Assembly (NCBI GenBank): GCA_947095585.1
Contig: OX352763.1
Coordinates: forward strand, 118,926,787-118,990,786
Reading direction: 5' to 3'
Source of the DNA: Nephrocerus scutellatus
Taxonomy: Eukaryota > Arthropoda > Insecta > Diptera > Pipunculidae
Length of the DNA stretch: 64,000 bases
Part shown: positions 46,370-57,574 of the stretch, piece after piece
Layout of the letters: every line of letters starts with the position of its first letter
Numbering within the stretch: the first letter of the stretch is position 1
Program-made: the position numbers and the translations under genes
Notes under the pieces: model-generated
Databases searched by the model: none
Seen by the model: the letters and a program-made list of their open reading frames with translations, nothing else
Told to the model about the DNA's origin: nothing

Positions 46370-48930
46370 TTTTAACAATGCCTTCTTCTTTCTTTTGTGT
46401 GGGCGTTGTTTATCGCAATTTCCCCCACTGATTCTTTATGGTTCCTGTTCGCGTCGATAACGTAGACCTTCGATTCGGTTCTGTTCAAGTCACGACAGAA
46501 CTAGCTTTTTTATTATCAAATAAGAAATTACCACCGCTGTTAGTAACTTTAAGCATCGACCTCGAACTTTTTAGGCATACATTTCCAATTTTGTGTCCAA
46601 AATATATACATGCACAGCACAAATGGTCGCGAGAGGCTAGGCCTTGGACCATACCGGTCTGTCGCGCCGAATATTATTATTATTATTTCCAATCAGTAAA
46701 AAATTAATCCGGTGCGCTTTTAATTTTATCCGGAAGCGGTTTCTCTTTCTCAAATTGTATTCCATTTTTCATGCGCTGACTTTGTTGAGTGAGGGTACGC
46801 TTAATGGCCTGAGAAAAATGCCATCACACTGATGGGCTTTCTCCTCACAATGCTCAATATGTGCGGGAATTTCCTGAGCACCAACAATTTAGCTTACGAG
46901 TACATCAGCAAAGCCAACACAAAAAACGATGATAGCAGACGAAAAAAACATTTCCACATTACGGCCGCAAATGTTGAACGCATCAACCTGCAGAACTAAA
47001 CGGAACAATCAACAATGCCGGACGATATATGACTTTATTTGGTTAAAAAGTAGCTCTTTTAGAGCAAATGTCACCCATTCATTTCATTTACACTCTCGCT
47101 GGAGATTGGCCCATCAGTGCGCTTGTCACCTCTTTATTGTGCCGTTCGTTCGTTCGTATCCATTCGCGTCCCTCTGGCAAACAAAGTTGCGAGAAAAACA
47201 ACGGCCCGAAATGCCATTAACAACACAGAAGGGTGAACAAACTTTCCAGCAGATAAAAGGCAGCAAAAGTCACTAACTAGTAGGGGACGGGAGGATGAAG
47301 CTAAATGTGTTAATGACTATAACTTAAACTTTTCTTTGCTTGTGGTACACGATTACAACGATGGAACGATGCGTAGGAAGAAGTGTACGGGCTGCCAAAA
47401 CGGGTTCCATTAAATGTTGCCAAATTCATTAAGAAATGGCCCTGTTTTTTAAGCACCAATTGGTCTAGAAGTGTTGGAAAGAATCCGGTTTGGAAAGGTT
47501 TCTGTGCGAATTTTGTGTAAATGAGCGCGACCTTTAACGTTTCGGGGAAATGTCGTTTTTTGGTGTACTTTGGGTACTCGACATAGTTACGCAAAACATT
47601 CCATGAATTGAAATAGAAAAGTTACTTAGTCAACGAGGCAACATTGCTAAATAGAAGAACGAACAAAGCGGAAGCGGTATTACCTGATTTTAAGGGGAAC
47701 GACTTACTTTGCGTATAAAATGCGTACTCCAAGGTAGGTTGGCAAGTTCTATGCTTCAACATTAGGAGAAAATGGAAAAATGCAACCCGCATTAAAGCAT
47801 TGAGGGGGTAACCATAGTAACCAGCACGCACCCCCAACCCATTCATTCACGATTGCGCTCCATTTTCAGTTGAATTTAGTTCACACAACGGACGATACAA
47901 TTGAAAGACTCGTTACAATCAGAACGAGAAGCAGAAAACTGTTACATTTAAAGACAAATTGATCATTCGCTGTTATTACAGAAAGCCCCCCCCCCCACTC
48001 GCTATGCGCTTGATGCATCCATTGTTGGAACTATAATTACTATTCATCGAAACAGAACTTTTTTTTAATTATTTGTTTTTATCTGCGTATAGTAGGTTTG
48101 CAACAATTAAAGTCAAATGATATTTTACGCGCTGGATAGATACATTCGGTGCAATCTATGGGTATATAGCAACTATTGTTCCCGTAATATGAGTATTGTG
48201 CAAGACAGTCGTCAGTCGGTCGTTGCAATACAATAGTCATCAGAGTCATTGTAGTCGACTAGTCATCAGTCACTACTCACACTCCCCATCTATCGCACAC
48301 GGCACACAATCAACTCTTGAATCTTTCGTCAAGGCATCGTGTTAATTATAATATTTATCGCACAGTTGTTTTTGTAGTTATGTATATGTAGTTGGAAGTA
48401 CACGAGTACGAACGCGAGTACGTAGCTACCCAGCACATCAGCGAAGGGTGTAAGTTTGGTGCAGTTATTATCGTTGGAAGATGGAGAGCAGTGGACGACG
48501 ACTTTAGTCGAGGAGGCAGCAGCATCTGACAAAGTGTGAGATGAGTAATTTTGTCATATCTTTGCGGCAGTTATTTGCAATTAACATGACATAGATACGA
48601 GCGCTATACAAATACAAAAAATATGACGTTGGATAGTTAGTAGTTAGTTGACATGTGGAGTAGAAGAGCATGAGGGAAAAGGGGGAACAATGTCCTCATT
48701 TGAAATTGAGAAGATTTTCGTTGGATAACATACATTAAATGGTCAGCAGAGGGTTAAAAAAAGAATCACGTTCCCACACATCATAAAGATGATCGCAACA
48801 AAAGACAGTAAGTTGTAAATTAAAAGATGACACTGTTGTCTGTTGTCCAAGGTTATAAGGCGTGAAGCTTGACAATTGTGTGAAGGAATAAAGGAATGAT
48901 CGATTTTTCTTTGACTTTGACTGAATTGAA
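46370..48930. other. No supported gene; one weak exon candidate
   Basis: No mobile element recognised. A C11 run lies at 47986-47996. A weak minus-strand exon candidate at 48430-48525 is described in the findings. 'cgtcagtcggtcg' near 48208 resembles an initiator. Confidence 0.35.
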
Positions 48931-48934
48931 AAGC

Positions 48935-49080
48935 AAGACCGGCCAAGCTTACGCTGGAGACTATCAGGACGCCCAGATTGCAGGAATGCAAAACTGGATC
49001 ACATCGGCTCAAAATCGAGACCGGTGGAGAGTTTTTTGCGTGTCCCCGCTTGTAGAGGCAAATATGATGATGTATTTAAA
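48935..49080 (+). mobile_element. RTE 3' end fragment
   Basis: 'agaccggccaagcttacgct', 'gaatgcaaaactggatcaca' and 'tcggctcaaaatcgagaccg' lead to 'gaggcaaatatgatgatg'. It is the last 140 bases of the 36.7-38.6 kb subfamily with a small internal deletion. Confidence 0.8.
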
Positions 49081-49084
49081 AGAC

Positions 49085-49760
49085 AATATGGCAGCAACCC
49101 AAGCAATGTACTATTTCTTAGCATTGCTTACATAGAAAGGTAACAGGGCGGAAAATTTTAAATCTCCCTCAACCAAGTGGAGAACATTACAGTTGCACCT
49201 CAATTTAATTTCAAAAACAATAACGTAAGCAATGAGCCATTTCATTTATGGTTAAGAGGGAAAACTGTTGCCTATAATCAGTCTCGCACTTATTCACCTG
49301 CTCAGGCCGCATAAAAACGTGGACGCACGGCGGCGAGGGGCTTAGGCAGATTTCTCACTTTACTGACGGAGCATACGTCTGTCTTATGGTTCAATTAACG
49401 ATTATTACTGTTAGCACGATTTTGTTGGCGTTTCTTTTCTACAACAACAACACCAACAAAATAACGATGGATTTAGTCATATAACTCATTGATTTTCATT
49501 CTGTTCTTCTTGGCGAGCACCTATACAGCACTGTGCACTGCTGTGCTCATTGGATTTCTTTGTTCCATATAAGCAGACAGACGAAGTGCTAAGGCTTAAC
49601 CATGTGCAACATTGATAAGGCGAATTAGGCCAATAGTAAGGTGGAACAGGTATTCGGAGATGAGGGCAGTATTTTGTTGAAGCATGGTTTATAGAATTAG
49701 GAGTGAAAAAGGGGTCGATATTCAAATCTTTTCGATACCTTAAGATAGCGAAGAACTTGA
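49085..49760. other. No gene seen
   Basis: No recognisable feature before the transposase relic. Confidence 0.4.
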
Positions 49761-49764
49761 TATA

Positions 49765-50820
49765 AAGGGTGATCAGATTGGAGGTAATAGGATTTTTCTG
49801 ACACGTCACGCGTGACTACTGTCAAACTAAATACATTATTTTATTCAGTATTCATTGACATTTCATCATGGCGAGACTAACGCCTCAACAACGTTTACAA
49901 ATCGTACAATTGTATTGTGAAAAGTGTTCATCGCGCGCTCTGGCCAACTTATGGTGTACATAATCGTCCTACCGAACGCACTATTTGGCATACCATCGGC
50001 AAACTTGAGAATAATTTTACATTATTGGATGATACTCGACCGATTAGACCACGTACAGCCCGAAATGAAGAGAATATTGCGGCTGTAAGTGAGAGTTTTG
50101 CCGAAAACCCGGAAGAATCGATTCGACGCCGTTCTCAACAACTTGGCCTATCTTATAGCACTACTTGGGCGATTTTACGCATAGATCTTGGTTTGAGAGC
50201 GTATAAAATACAGCTAGTCCAAGAATTGAAGCCGGCCGACCTGCAAGTCGTTGGGCTCTTGAAAAACTCGCCGAAGATCCGTATTTTGGCACCCGAATTT
50301 TGTTCAGCGATGAGGCCCATTTTTGGCTTAATGGCTTCGTCAATAAGCAAAATTGCCGTATTTGGGCTGAAGAGCAACCCGAAGCCATTCACGAACTGCC
50401 ATTACATCCATTGAAAACTACCGTTTGGTGCGGCCTATGGGCTGGAGGAATCATCGGCCCATATTTCTTTAAAGACGAGGCTGGCGCCAATGTAACAGTG
50501 AATGGCGAACGCTATCGCGCCATGATAAACGACTTTTTGATGCCGGAAATTGAAGCCCGTGATCTCCACGACAATTGGTTCCAACAAGACGGCGATACAT
50601 CCAATACAGCCCGTGACACAATGGATTGACTGCGTCCTCGTTTCGGTGAGCAATTGATCTCTCGTTTCAGACCGGTGGATTGGCCACCAAGATCATGTGA
50701 TATCACACCATTGGACTTTTTTTGTGGGGGTATGTAAAGTCTAAATGTTTTGTGGATAAACCAGCTACGATTGATGTATTGGAAGCCAACATTACTCAAG
50801 TTGGCGGTGTTTTGTTCGGT
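49765..50820 (+). pseudogene. IS630/Tc1-mariner transposase relic with HTH and DDE regions
   Basis: After a terminal-repeat-like 'agggtgatcagattggaggt', the ATG at 49868 opens 'MARLTPQQRLQIVQLYCEK'. A frameshift leads to 'HNRPTERTIWHTIGKL' and 'RRRSQQLGLSYSTTWAILR' (HTH domain). A deletion after 'ELKPADLQ' and another frameshift lead to 'FSDEAHFWLNGFVNKQNCRI' (catalytic Asp), 'VWCGLWAGGIIGPYFFKDEA' and 'NWFQQDGDTSNTAR' (second Asp, with Asp for the usual Ala). A TGA follows 'DTMD', and 'CDITPLDFF' holds the third acidic site. It ends in foreign sequence after 'TIDVLEANIT'. Non-functional. Confidence 0.8.
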
Positions 50821-51084
50821 CTATCCGCAAAGTGCTTGGTAGTTCTACATGTATTTATGGATTTCCAACAGTGCTCCTGTTCGGCTTCCATAAATCTTCG
50901 AGTACCAATACTTAAGCTTGTCTGCTTCAGGACCAGTAGGAATAGTAACACTTTATGCGAGTGCATCAGCAGATTCCTCTAGTCCAGAACCCAGATAAGA
51001 GTGATCTTGAAATAGAGAGAGAGAGATTTTGAAAACACTTAGTTCAGTATGGAAATTATGTATCTTTATATTTAAAAACTGCCA

Positions 51085-51172
51085 AACTTGATGACATCAG
51101 CTCGAAATCGGGACCGGTGAAGAGACTTTTTGCGGGAGGCCAGGACCGGACCCCGGTTTTAGAGCCAAATAT
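51085..51172 (+). mobile_element. RTE 3' end fragment (shortest copy)
   Basis: 'gatgacatcagctcgaaatc', 'gggaccggtgaagagacttt' and 'ggaccggaccccggttttag' run to 'agccaaatatgat'. Only the last ~88 bases of the subfamily are present. Confidence 0.8.
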
Positions 51173-51224
51173 GATAAAAATTCAAATGCGTTTGTATGTA
51201 ATCTCGCAACGCCTAAACAACTAT

Positions 51225-51665
51225 TTGTTCATTTGGTGCTTCGATGAGTTAATGTTTTTTTTTGGACTCGGTAGGTGGCGTTGGAGTAGAGATATTTACG
51301 AAAATGTGGTTTAGTATTTGAGGTGTTAGTGCATATCGTTGTTATCGCATCGCATCGCATGATATCGCATTTTTTTTTTTAGCCCGGTAGGTGGCGCTGG
51401 ATTTGAGATATTCTTGAAAATGTTGTTTTTTTGTATATTTATCTAACTTCATCACGTCTAAACCACTAGACGCATCGAAGCCATATTCACACCATAGTTC
51501 ATTAGGTGCTCCTATAAGTTCGCCTTTATTTTGGAATCGGCAGATGGCGTTGGAGTGCAGATATTGTTGAAAATTTGTATGAGTGTAATGTATAAAAGTG
51601 TTCGTAACAAAGCCATATTTACACCATATGTTCGTTTGGTACTCCGATAAGTTTATATTTTTTTT
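51225..51665 (+). repeat. Diverged tandem repeat, ~115-150 bp unit
   Basis: 'ggtaggtggcgttggagtag' (51270), 'ggtaggtggcgctggatttg' (51386) and 'ggcagatggcgttggagtgc' (51539) each precede 'agatatt' and 'gaaaat'. 'gttcatt(a/t)ggtgctcc'-like text recurs between them, with a fourth partial unit at about 51630. Confidence 0.6.
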
Positions 51666-51669
51666 CTCC

Positions 51670-51950
51670 ACATTTTAAGTTGCTGTCCAGGTCAGAATAA
51701 CATATGTAGTTGTTTGAGTTTCCACATGTGATGGTGAGGGACGTTCCTCAAACTTATATGACAAGCTGAGAATGCTGTCGTCAGCGAAAGAGTGAATTGG
51801 ATTAGAAGTCACAGATAAGAGATCATTAATAAAAATGAGAAAGAGTGTCGGGGACAAAACAGAACCCTGTGGAACGCCAGCATTTAAGTGGTATACGTTA
51901 GACTTGAAACCGTCCAATACAACTTGAATTGCGCGCAGTGAAGCAGTTTA
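51670..51950 (-). pseudogene. CR1/jockey-like RT fragment (FADD type)
   Basis: On the minus strand: 'HLNAGVPQGSVLSPTLFLIF' (motif B), 'INDLLSVTSNPIH', then 'SFADDSILSLSYKFEE' (catalytic motif, Phe variant). A jockey/CR1-like non-LTR RT core of about 80 codons, truncated on both sides. The same subfamily occurs at 53.35-53.65 kb and in part at 60.2-60.5 kb. Confidence 0.75.
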
Positions 51951-51959
51951 TCATCGACT

Positions 51960-53340
51960 CCATAAGCACGCATTTTGGACAAATGAGCTTGATGCCAAAC
52001 TCTGTCAATTCGAATTTTGGGTAATCAAAACGGTAGAAGTACCAATTGAGAATTAAAAGAACCCCCCCCCGTATTTAAAACATTTTATGACAAAATATTA
52101 AAGAGAATGTAGCCAATTCGGAGTCCCAAAAACAGCTTGACAAGCATTTCACAAATCTTTAAGCGAAACTTCTCGGATTTGCAATTTAAATTTTTTGATT
52201 GCAAGATGGAGCAGAGATTAAATGAACTCATAGTGGGCAAGGCAATCACCCACGTCCACGCGACAGAACTTTTGTCACACATGCTACGATGACTGGACTT
52301 CTCCATAATATGCATACGCTACTTGCACACACTTCTAGGAACAACAATTATTCAATTGAGTCGCTGATATTCCCCACCCGTAACGTCGTCAACAACATGT
52401 TGGAGGCACACAAAAAAAAAAAACAGAAAAACAGAACCAGCGTTCTCGATTTGGTCAGCGCTCATCTGTGTTGCGTGTGCATTGCTGTTGATGATTATGA
52501 CCGTTTTCAAGGTAAATGAATTATGAGCAGTTTTTTAGTTACTCGTACGATACGCAGGCCAAGCGAAAAATAGCAACAACAACAACAATGAGAACAATGG
52601 CGACCCAACAACCATGATCCATGAATTGTTCTTCAATTTTCATTCTTTGGACGTGTCGATCAGTTTTGGTCTGATGTCTACGTTCTTTGCAGGAGTACAC
52701 ATAGTGTGCAGTGCACTGAGCGGAAAAGGAGGTGCACCTCCTCGCCTTATACAAAACGCAGACAAAGCATCATTTCTTGCTAATTACACTTTCATGTGGC
52801 ATAATCGTCAAAACATTCTTTCTTATTGGCAAACAACGAAGCGTATGGCGGATTGTTTCAAACTCAGACAGTTTACGTCATTCAGATTTCAGATATTTTG
52901 ATGTTTGCATCGAGAAAAAGCCAGAAAAACAAAAGGAATTGCACGCATGGGGTAGTACATTTGAGTAAATAGCAAGCACTGTGCGTTTCATCAATTTGAA
53001 TGCCAAACGTACAAAGAAAGAAAAATCAAAAAATGTTCACAAAAACTAAGAGCATCAGACTATAATGCCTTGTTAATAGTAGCCACCTCAGATAAGGTTA
53101 AATATTTCTAGCACCATGTTAGAAAACCTAAACAATTCGCAGCATTTTTGGCGACGAATATTTGGCCATTCCAATGCCATTCCAAGCTTCGGAAACCAAG
53201 AATTGTGTTTCCTCGATGCAGAAACCACTCATCGATAATGCTGGAGGTTTGCGTATTCGCTTGGACGACAGCAGACATGTTTAGTTTTGAGAGTCGTTAA
53301 ATTCTACTATCCTCATTTTATTAAGCTCTTCAAGTCCCAA
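51960..53340. other. No gene seen
   Basis: A C9 run lies at 52062-52070. No recognisable gene or mobile element. Confidence 0.4.
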
Positions 53341-53344
53341 TTGC

Positions 53345-53650
53345 TTAATACACATTCTTATTTGAGCTCCACTTGCGAAGAGGAGGGACGCTTAAACTTA
53401 TACGAGAGAAGCTGAGAGTACTGTCATCAGCGAAAGAATGAATTGGATTGGAAGTAGCAGACAAGAGATCATTAATGACGACGAGAAAGAGTGTTGGTGA
53501 CAAAACGGAGTCCTGTGGCACTCCAGCATTAATGCGGTGAGAATTCGAGTTGGAGGCGTCCAAAACACCTTGGATCGAGCGGCTCGAAATATAGTTAGTT
53601 ACTAATCCAATGAAGCGATTTTTCATCGACTTCAGAAACATAAGTTTTTG
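53345..53650 (-). pseudogene. CR1/jockey-like RT fragment (FADD type)
   Basis: 'FIGLVTNYISSRSIQGVLDA' leads into 'INAGVPQDSVLSPTLFL' (Asp in place of the usual Gly after PQ), then 'NDLLSATSNPIHSFADDSTL'. Close relative of the 51.7-kb fragment; about 98 codons without a stop. Confidence 0.75.
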
Positions 53651-53949
53651 TTACATAAAATGATTCCATTGATCATTGGCCCCCTTTCCCTATCCTAAAC
53701 ACCTTTATGGTATCCAAGTACCAGAAAACTTGCTAAATTAATTCCAGTAGCTAAAAAAGCACAGGGGTAGACAATTCTATAACCGGCGTCTAATATTAAC
53801 ATCAATGAGTCTCTAAATTTTTCTCTAGTTTCCAATGGTGAACAAGCACTGGTCAGCCACAACTTAACATGTGCGACCGACAATGGTTTGAATGAGAAAT
53901 ATCGCCATTTATTTTTATCCCCTCCCCAGGCCAGCATACAGTTGGAAAA

Positions 53950-54240
53950 ACTTATCCGGGAGTCGGCCAGGTAAATAGGGCGAAAGTTAAGTCGTTTATA
54001 TAAATACAGAATAGAACCGGTGCTAAAATAGAGTCTTGTGGCACACCGGACTCAACCTGGCTGTACAAAGAATAAGAATCCTCGACGTGTCTGATATCTA
54101 TTTGAAAGATAGTCTTTTAAGAGTTTTAACAGAGTTATCTCCAAAATTAAAGAGATGTTTAAGTTTATTATAAAGAATATCATGATTTATAGTATCTTAG
54201 TCCTCAGAAAAATCCAACAAGAAAAATAATAGTTATATGA
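53950..54240 (-). pseudogene. Jockey-like RT fragment, second type
   Basis: On the minus strand 'LLDFSEDYDTINHDILYNKL' (motif A), then a stop, then in another frame 'SGVPQDSILAPVLFCIYIND'-like text (motif B). It is a different subfamily from the neighbouring FADD fragment. Frameshifted. Confidence 0.6.
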
Positions 54241-54369
54241 TAGTTGTCAAACGTCCAATGTCGTCCATTACTGCATGTTTGCAACTAAGCTGAGGCCTTA
54301 AACTTGGAAACTAGCTAAAATAATGCTAAAATAGCAAATACTCAATTCCTAAAAGAGACATGTTCTGCT

Positions 54370-54840
54370 CAATCCCCGACATAATGGTGAGGGAGCACTG
54401 TTTCGGAAGGAAATTGGGGGTATAAATATTGGACTGGGTAAATTGTTGCAATGGTGTTCCGGCGCTGGACGCCAGAGGTCTGTTCTGGTATACAGATGGG
54501 TCAAATATGGAAACTGGAGTTGCACCAAACACCAAAGTCTCGATACCAATGGGTAAAAGTCCCTCGGTTTTCCAGGGCATTGAGATCTTCACCGGAATTA
54601 ACCCGCGCTAGAATATATATCTTTTCAGATAGCTAGGCAGCTTTAAAAGCGCTGTCGTCCAATTTAATGGACTCGATATCAGTCACAAACTGTTACGATG
54701 CACTGCAATCTCTTGCCAGACACAGCAAACTCAAACTCAGTTGGGTCCCTGGTCATCAGGGAATTGAAGGCAACGAATTTACAGATGAATTAGCTAGTGC
54801 TGCCTCGGAATCAACAAAATTGGTGTGTGCTCATAGACAG
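54370..54840 (+). pseudogene. RNase H domain of a retrotransposon, plus strand
   Basis: 'FWYTDGSNMETG' (first catalytic Asp) and, in another frame, 'IYIFSDS' followed by a stop and 'AALKALSSN'. Then 'LKLSWVPGHQGIEGNEFTDE' and 'LASAAS' complete the RNase H order. At about 54.9 kb it runs into a retrotransposon on the opposite strand. Confidence 0.75.
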
Positions 54841-54939
54841 AATGTATGTTCTGCTCATAAGATGAAGATTCATCCGAGCCCGGCATTACTTTGGTTAAGG
54901 AGACGCATCTTTTACAAGGAAATATGCTCGACAGCGGAG

Positions 54940-55965
54940 TTGAGAAATGCAGGTTTGCCTGTAGCACCCTTATGGTGCTCATATGACCTCCCTGGATGCT
55001 TTGGCTTGCCGGAGTAATTGAGCTTTTTTAGGGCACTTTCCCCTATGACAAGCATTCATGTTAGGCTGACCCAGTGATCTAACCTTATCCGACTTATCCT
55101 TCCTTCTTTCGTGCCCAGTGGCGCTGCTTGTCGGATGGGAGACAGAAGCCGCAGCCGCTGCAGTTCTGCTGCCAGAACCGGTAAGGCGGTGCTGGTGGAA
55201 GAAACTGGTTGTGAGACCTACTTCTTTGCCTTGATTCCGGACCCACTGTAATCAGCATGCCCTTCGGCACTGGAGATCGAAGAGACCTTCATTCGGAACC
55301 AGATTAGGGGTGGTTTTACCGGAACCGCTAGGACTCGCATGCTCAGTGGCACTGCAAGTCGATCTAGCGACTTTGTCAGAGTCACCACGGCCAGTCGTTG
55401 AAACCTTATCGGTGCTCTTAAGGATAAGCTTAACCTGTCCAATACGGTAGTTTACAATACCTTTGCAGGTATTTAGCCTTTTCATGTAGGCGTCATCTAT
55501 CGCCAGTATGAGTTGAAGGAGCGCACTTTCCTTCTTCCTCTGTACTATCTGTACATATACCATGACTTGGCTTGCAAATAAGTGTTTTGCGCGTATATAG
55601 TAGCAAGAATCTTTGCCGAGGAGAGCTCTAGACGCTGTAGAAAGAAACCGCGGACGATGTGTGGCTTAGGGAAGGATCCCTCTTCCACCAACATCACATT
55701 CAATCCACTCTTGGCTCTAATCCTCTCAAAATTCGAGCGCATCCACACAGCAGCAGCACTGTCTGAGCAGATGAAGACTAGCCATCCCGATTTGAGATGC
55801 GATCCGGAGAAATGTGGCTCAATTGAGATGTCTACAACCGCCTGTTGAAAAAGAGCCATTTGCTCAGATGAGAGGGGGTTTATTGTCAAGGCGGTCGGGA
55901 CAACACCCAACCTGACGGCACTAGCCACTTGGCTAAAAGTGGGGTTCATGTGTGTGGGTAGCGAA
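54940..55965 (-). pseudogene. LOA-like retrotransposon ORF1 and the first codons of ORF2
   Basis: ORF1 on the minus strand: 134 codons (55949-55545) with 'KSGWLVFICSDSAAAVWMRS', 'GLNVMLVEEGSFPKPHIVRG' and 'FFLQRLELSSAKILATIYAQ'. This looks like the RNA-binding-like domain common in ORF1 of fly non-LTR elements (DUF4780 is my recollection). A frameshifted Ser/Gly-rich continuation follows to about 55.2 kb. ORF2 starts at 54982 with 'MSTIRVLQANLHF', again in an ATGA context, and is cut after 13 codons by the plus-strand RNase H fragment. 5' end of the element at about 55965. Confidence 0.7.
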
Positions 55966-55969
55966 GCAC

Positions 55970-56398
55970 CCGGGAACAGCTAGTATGTATATGTTATTAG
56001 TTTGCCACAAGTTCATATTTATTAGCTCAAATTATTGTGTACGCTATAAGACTCTATCTTTTGTACTTTTGTACCAAATTGTTGAATAGACTGGTTTTTC
56101 TGTTCGGTTATGTATGCCATCAAATCACCCGCCGTAGAACATTGGCCACGGAACCCGTAGTTTGCATTGACAAATGTATAGCAAAAGTTTCAAGCAATAA
56201 GCAACTGTAATACAATAAACACAAATTGTTTGTTCGAAATACAATAACACGCCTCATGTTAATTTCGTAGCATTGAGCGCACCTAGGTGATCCATAGATG
56301 ACTGATAATTATTTGTTTTGTTATTAGACACAGTAATATCTGACAGACGGTGCTGTACGCTTTCGCTTTCGCTCCGTAAAACAAAAACTAAAAATTAC
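55970..56398. other. Downstream intron of the 72-nt exon, no gene seen
   Basis: No recognised element, though 'ccaaattgttgaatagactg' plus 'gtttttctgttcgg' (56078-56111) resembles 60527-60560. Confidence 0.35.
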
Positions 56399-56470
56399 CT
56401 TCGTTTTGTGATGAATCATTCACTGATGTATCGAAATGAATGCGTGGCAAAGTTTTTGATTTGTACTCAC
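56399..56470 (-). CDS. Candidate 72-nt internal coding exon
   Basis: On the minus strand a textbook acceptor precedes it: a branch-like 'tttctaac', then 'ctttctttcttttcatttt' and CAG ending at 56471. It ends at 56399 with GAAG|GTAATT, an acceptable donor. Only one frame is open through it, giving 23 full codons around 'KTLPRIHFDTSVND' and 'QNE'. It enters and leaves after the first base of a codon, so inclusion or skipping keeps frame. The exit phase equals that of the 8.2-10.0 kb exon. I do not recognise the peptide. No homology was tested, so it could still be chance. Confidence 0.45.
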
Positions 56471-56474
56471 CTGA

Positions 56475-57570
56475 AAATGAAAAGAAAGAAAGGTTAGAAA
56501 TTAACTTCTATCTTACAAAATTGAATTATTTTTGTTATTACTGGAAAGATACACAATTCAACTTTAGTTTTTCTTCGAAGTACTCTTATGATAGATAGAA
56601 AGATTCAAATTGGAAAAATGTCCAGACAGACATATTCGTCATCGGAATTTGTTGTAGAAGTATGTCTGAGAATTAATTCGGTCGTTTATATCAATCCTCC
56701 CCTTAGCTACTGTTAACAACCCACTCACTCTGTTCATCCCATTAAACTTCATTTCGGTTTTTTTTCTTTTAAGAATTGTAATAAAACAAATTTTTTAATT
56801 CTACTGCGCACATTTAACTTAATCAGACGATACTTTAAATTCTCAGCCCTTTGTGGCAGAGGGCTGTGCTGTAACCGCCATCTGCTTAGGCTTTGGTCAG
56901 TAGGCCAATAGCTGACGTTCCCCCTTTGGCTGCGGTGTGATATATGACCAGATCGCGTTTATTAAAAACTCCACTGTAAATAAGATCTTTAGAGTGTAAC
57001 AAAGCGTAACGGAATTTAATTAAAAACATTTGTTGTTGTTAGTTTGTGTAAAAAGAAATGCAACAAACTATCAACTCGAAGCAATTCCTACCCGGACAAT
57101 TGTTATTTTGAAATAATTGCATTCGTTTCATACGTTTTGTTGTTGTTTTTTCTTCTTCTTCATCAAAACATCCACGCACAGCGATTGAGATACACATTTC
57201 AAAAACTGAACAATTTGTGGAGAAGAAAAACGCACGAGAAGAAATTTTTCTTCCCATCGAAGAAGCAACAGCAAAACGAAACGAAATGAAACTTTCTTTT
57301 GTGTAAATATTTACGTTAGAAGTGAATTTTCCATCACGGTGTGAAATGCGTGCGTGAATAGATTTTCCGGAAATATCTGGAAATGGAAAGTAAACTCAAC
57401 CCAATCTCCGATGGGATGTAGAAAATGTTCTATTTTCTATCGCTAACATATTAGCAAACAAGATGTCTATTCTGAGGATGATCCCATACAAATGTTGTGA
57501 ATAATCACCGGAAGGGAATGATTGTCTCGATTTTGAAATGCTAGAAAGTGTCCGAAAGATTGCACAAAAA
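56475..57570. other. Upstream intron of the 72-nt exon, no gene seen
   Basis: AT-rich, with short TTC/TTG runs. No recognisable gene. Confidence 0.4.
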
Positions 57571-57574
57571 CTCT

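Noticed and set aside
46700..46825. Minus-strand acceptor-like 'catttttctcag' followed by 35 open codons
   Set aside because: No usable donor follows before the stop, and the peptide is unrecognised.
48162..48215. TATA box (tatata) plus initiator (TCAGTC) on the plus strand
   Set aside because: The spacing is near 48 bases, not 30, and no coding sequence follows.
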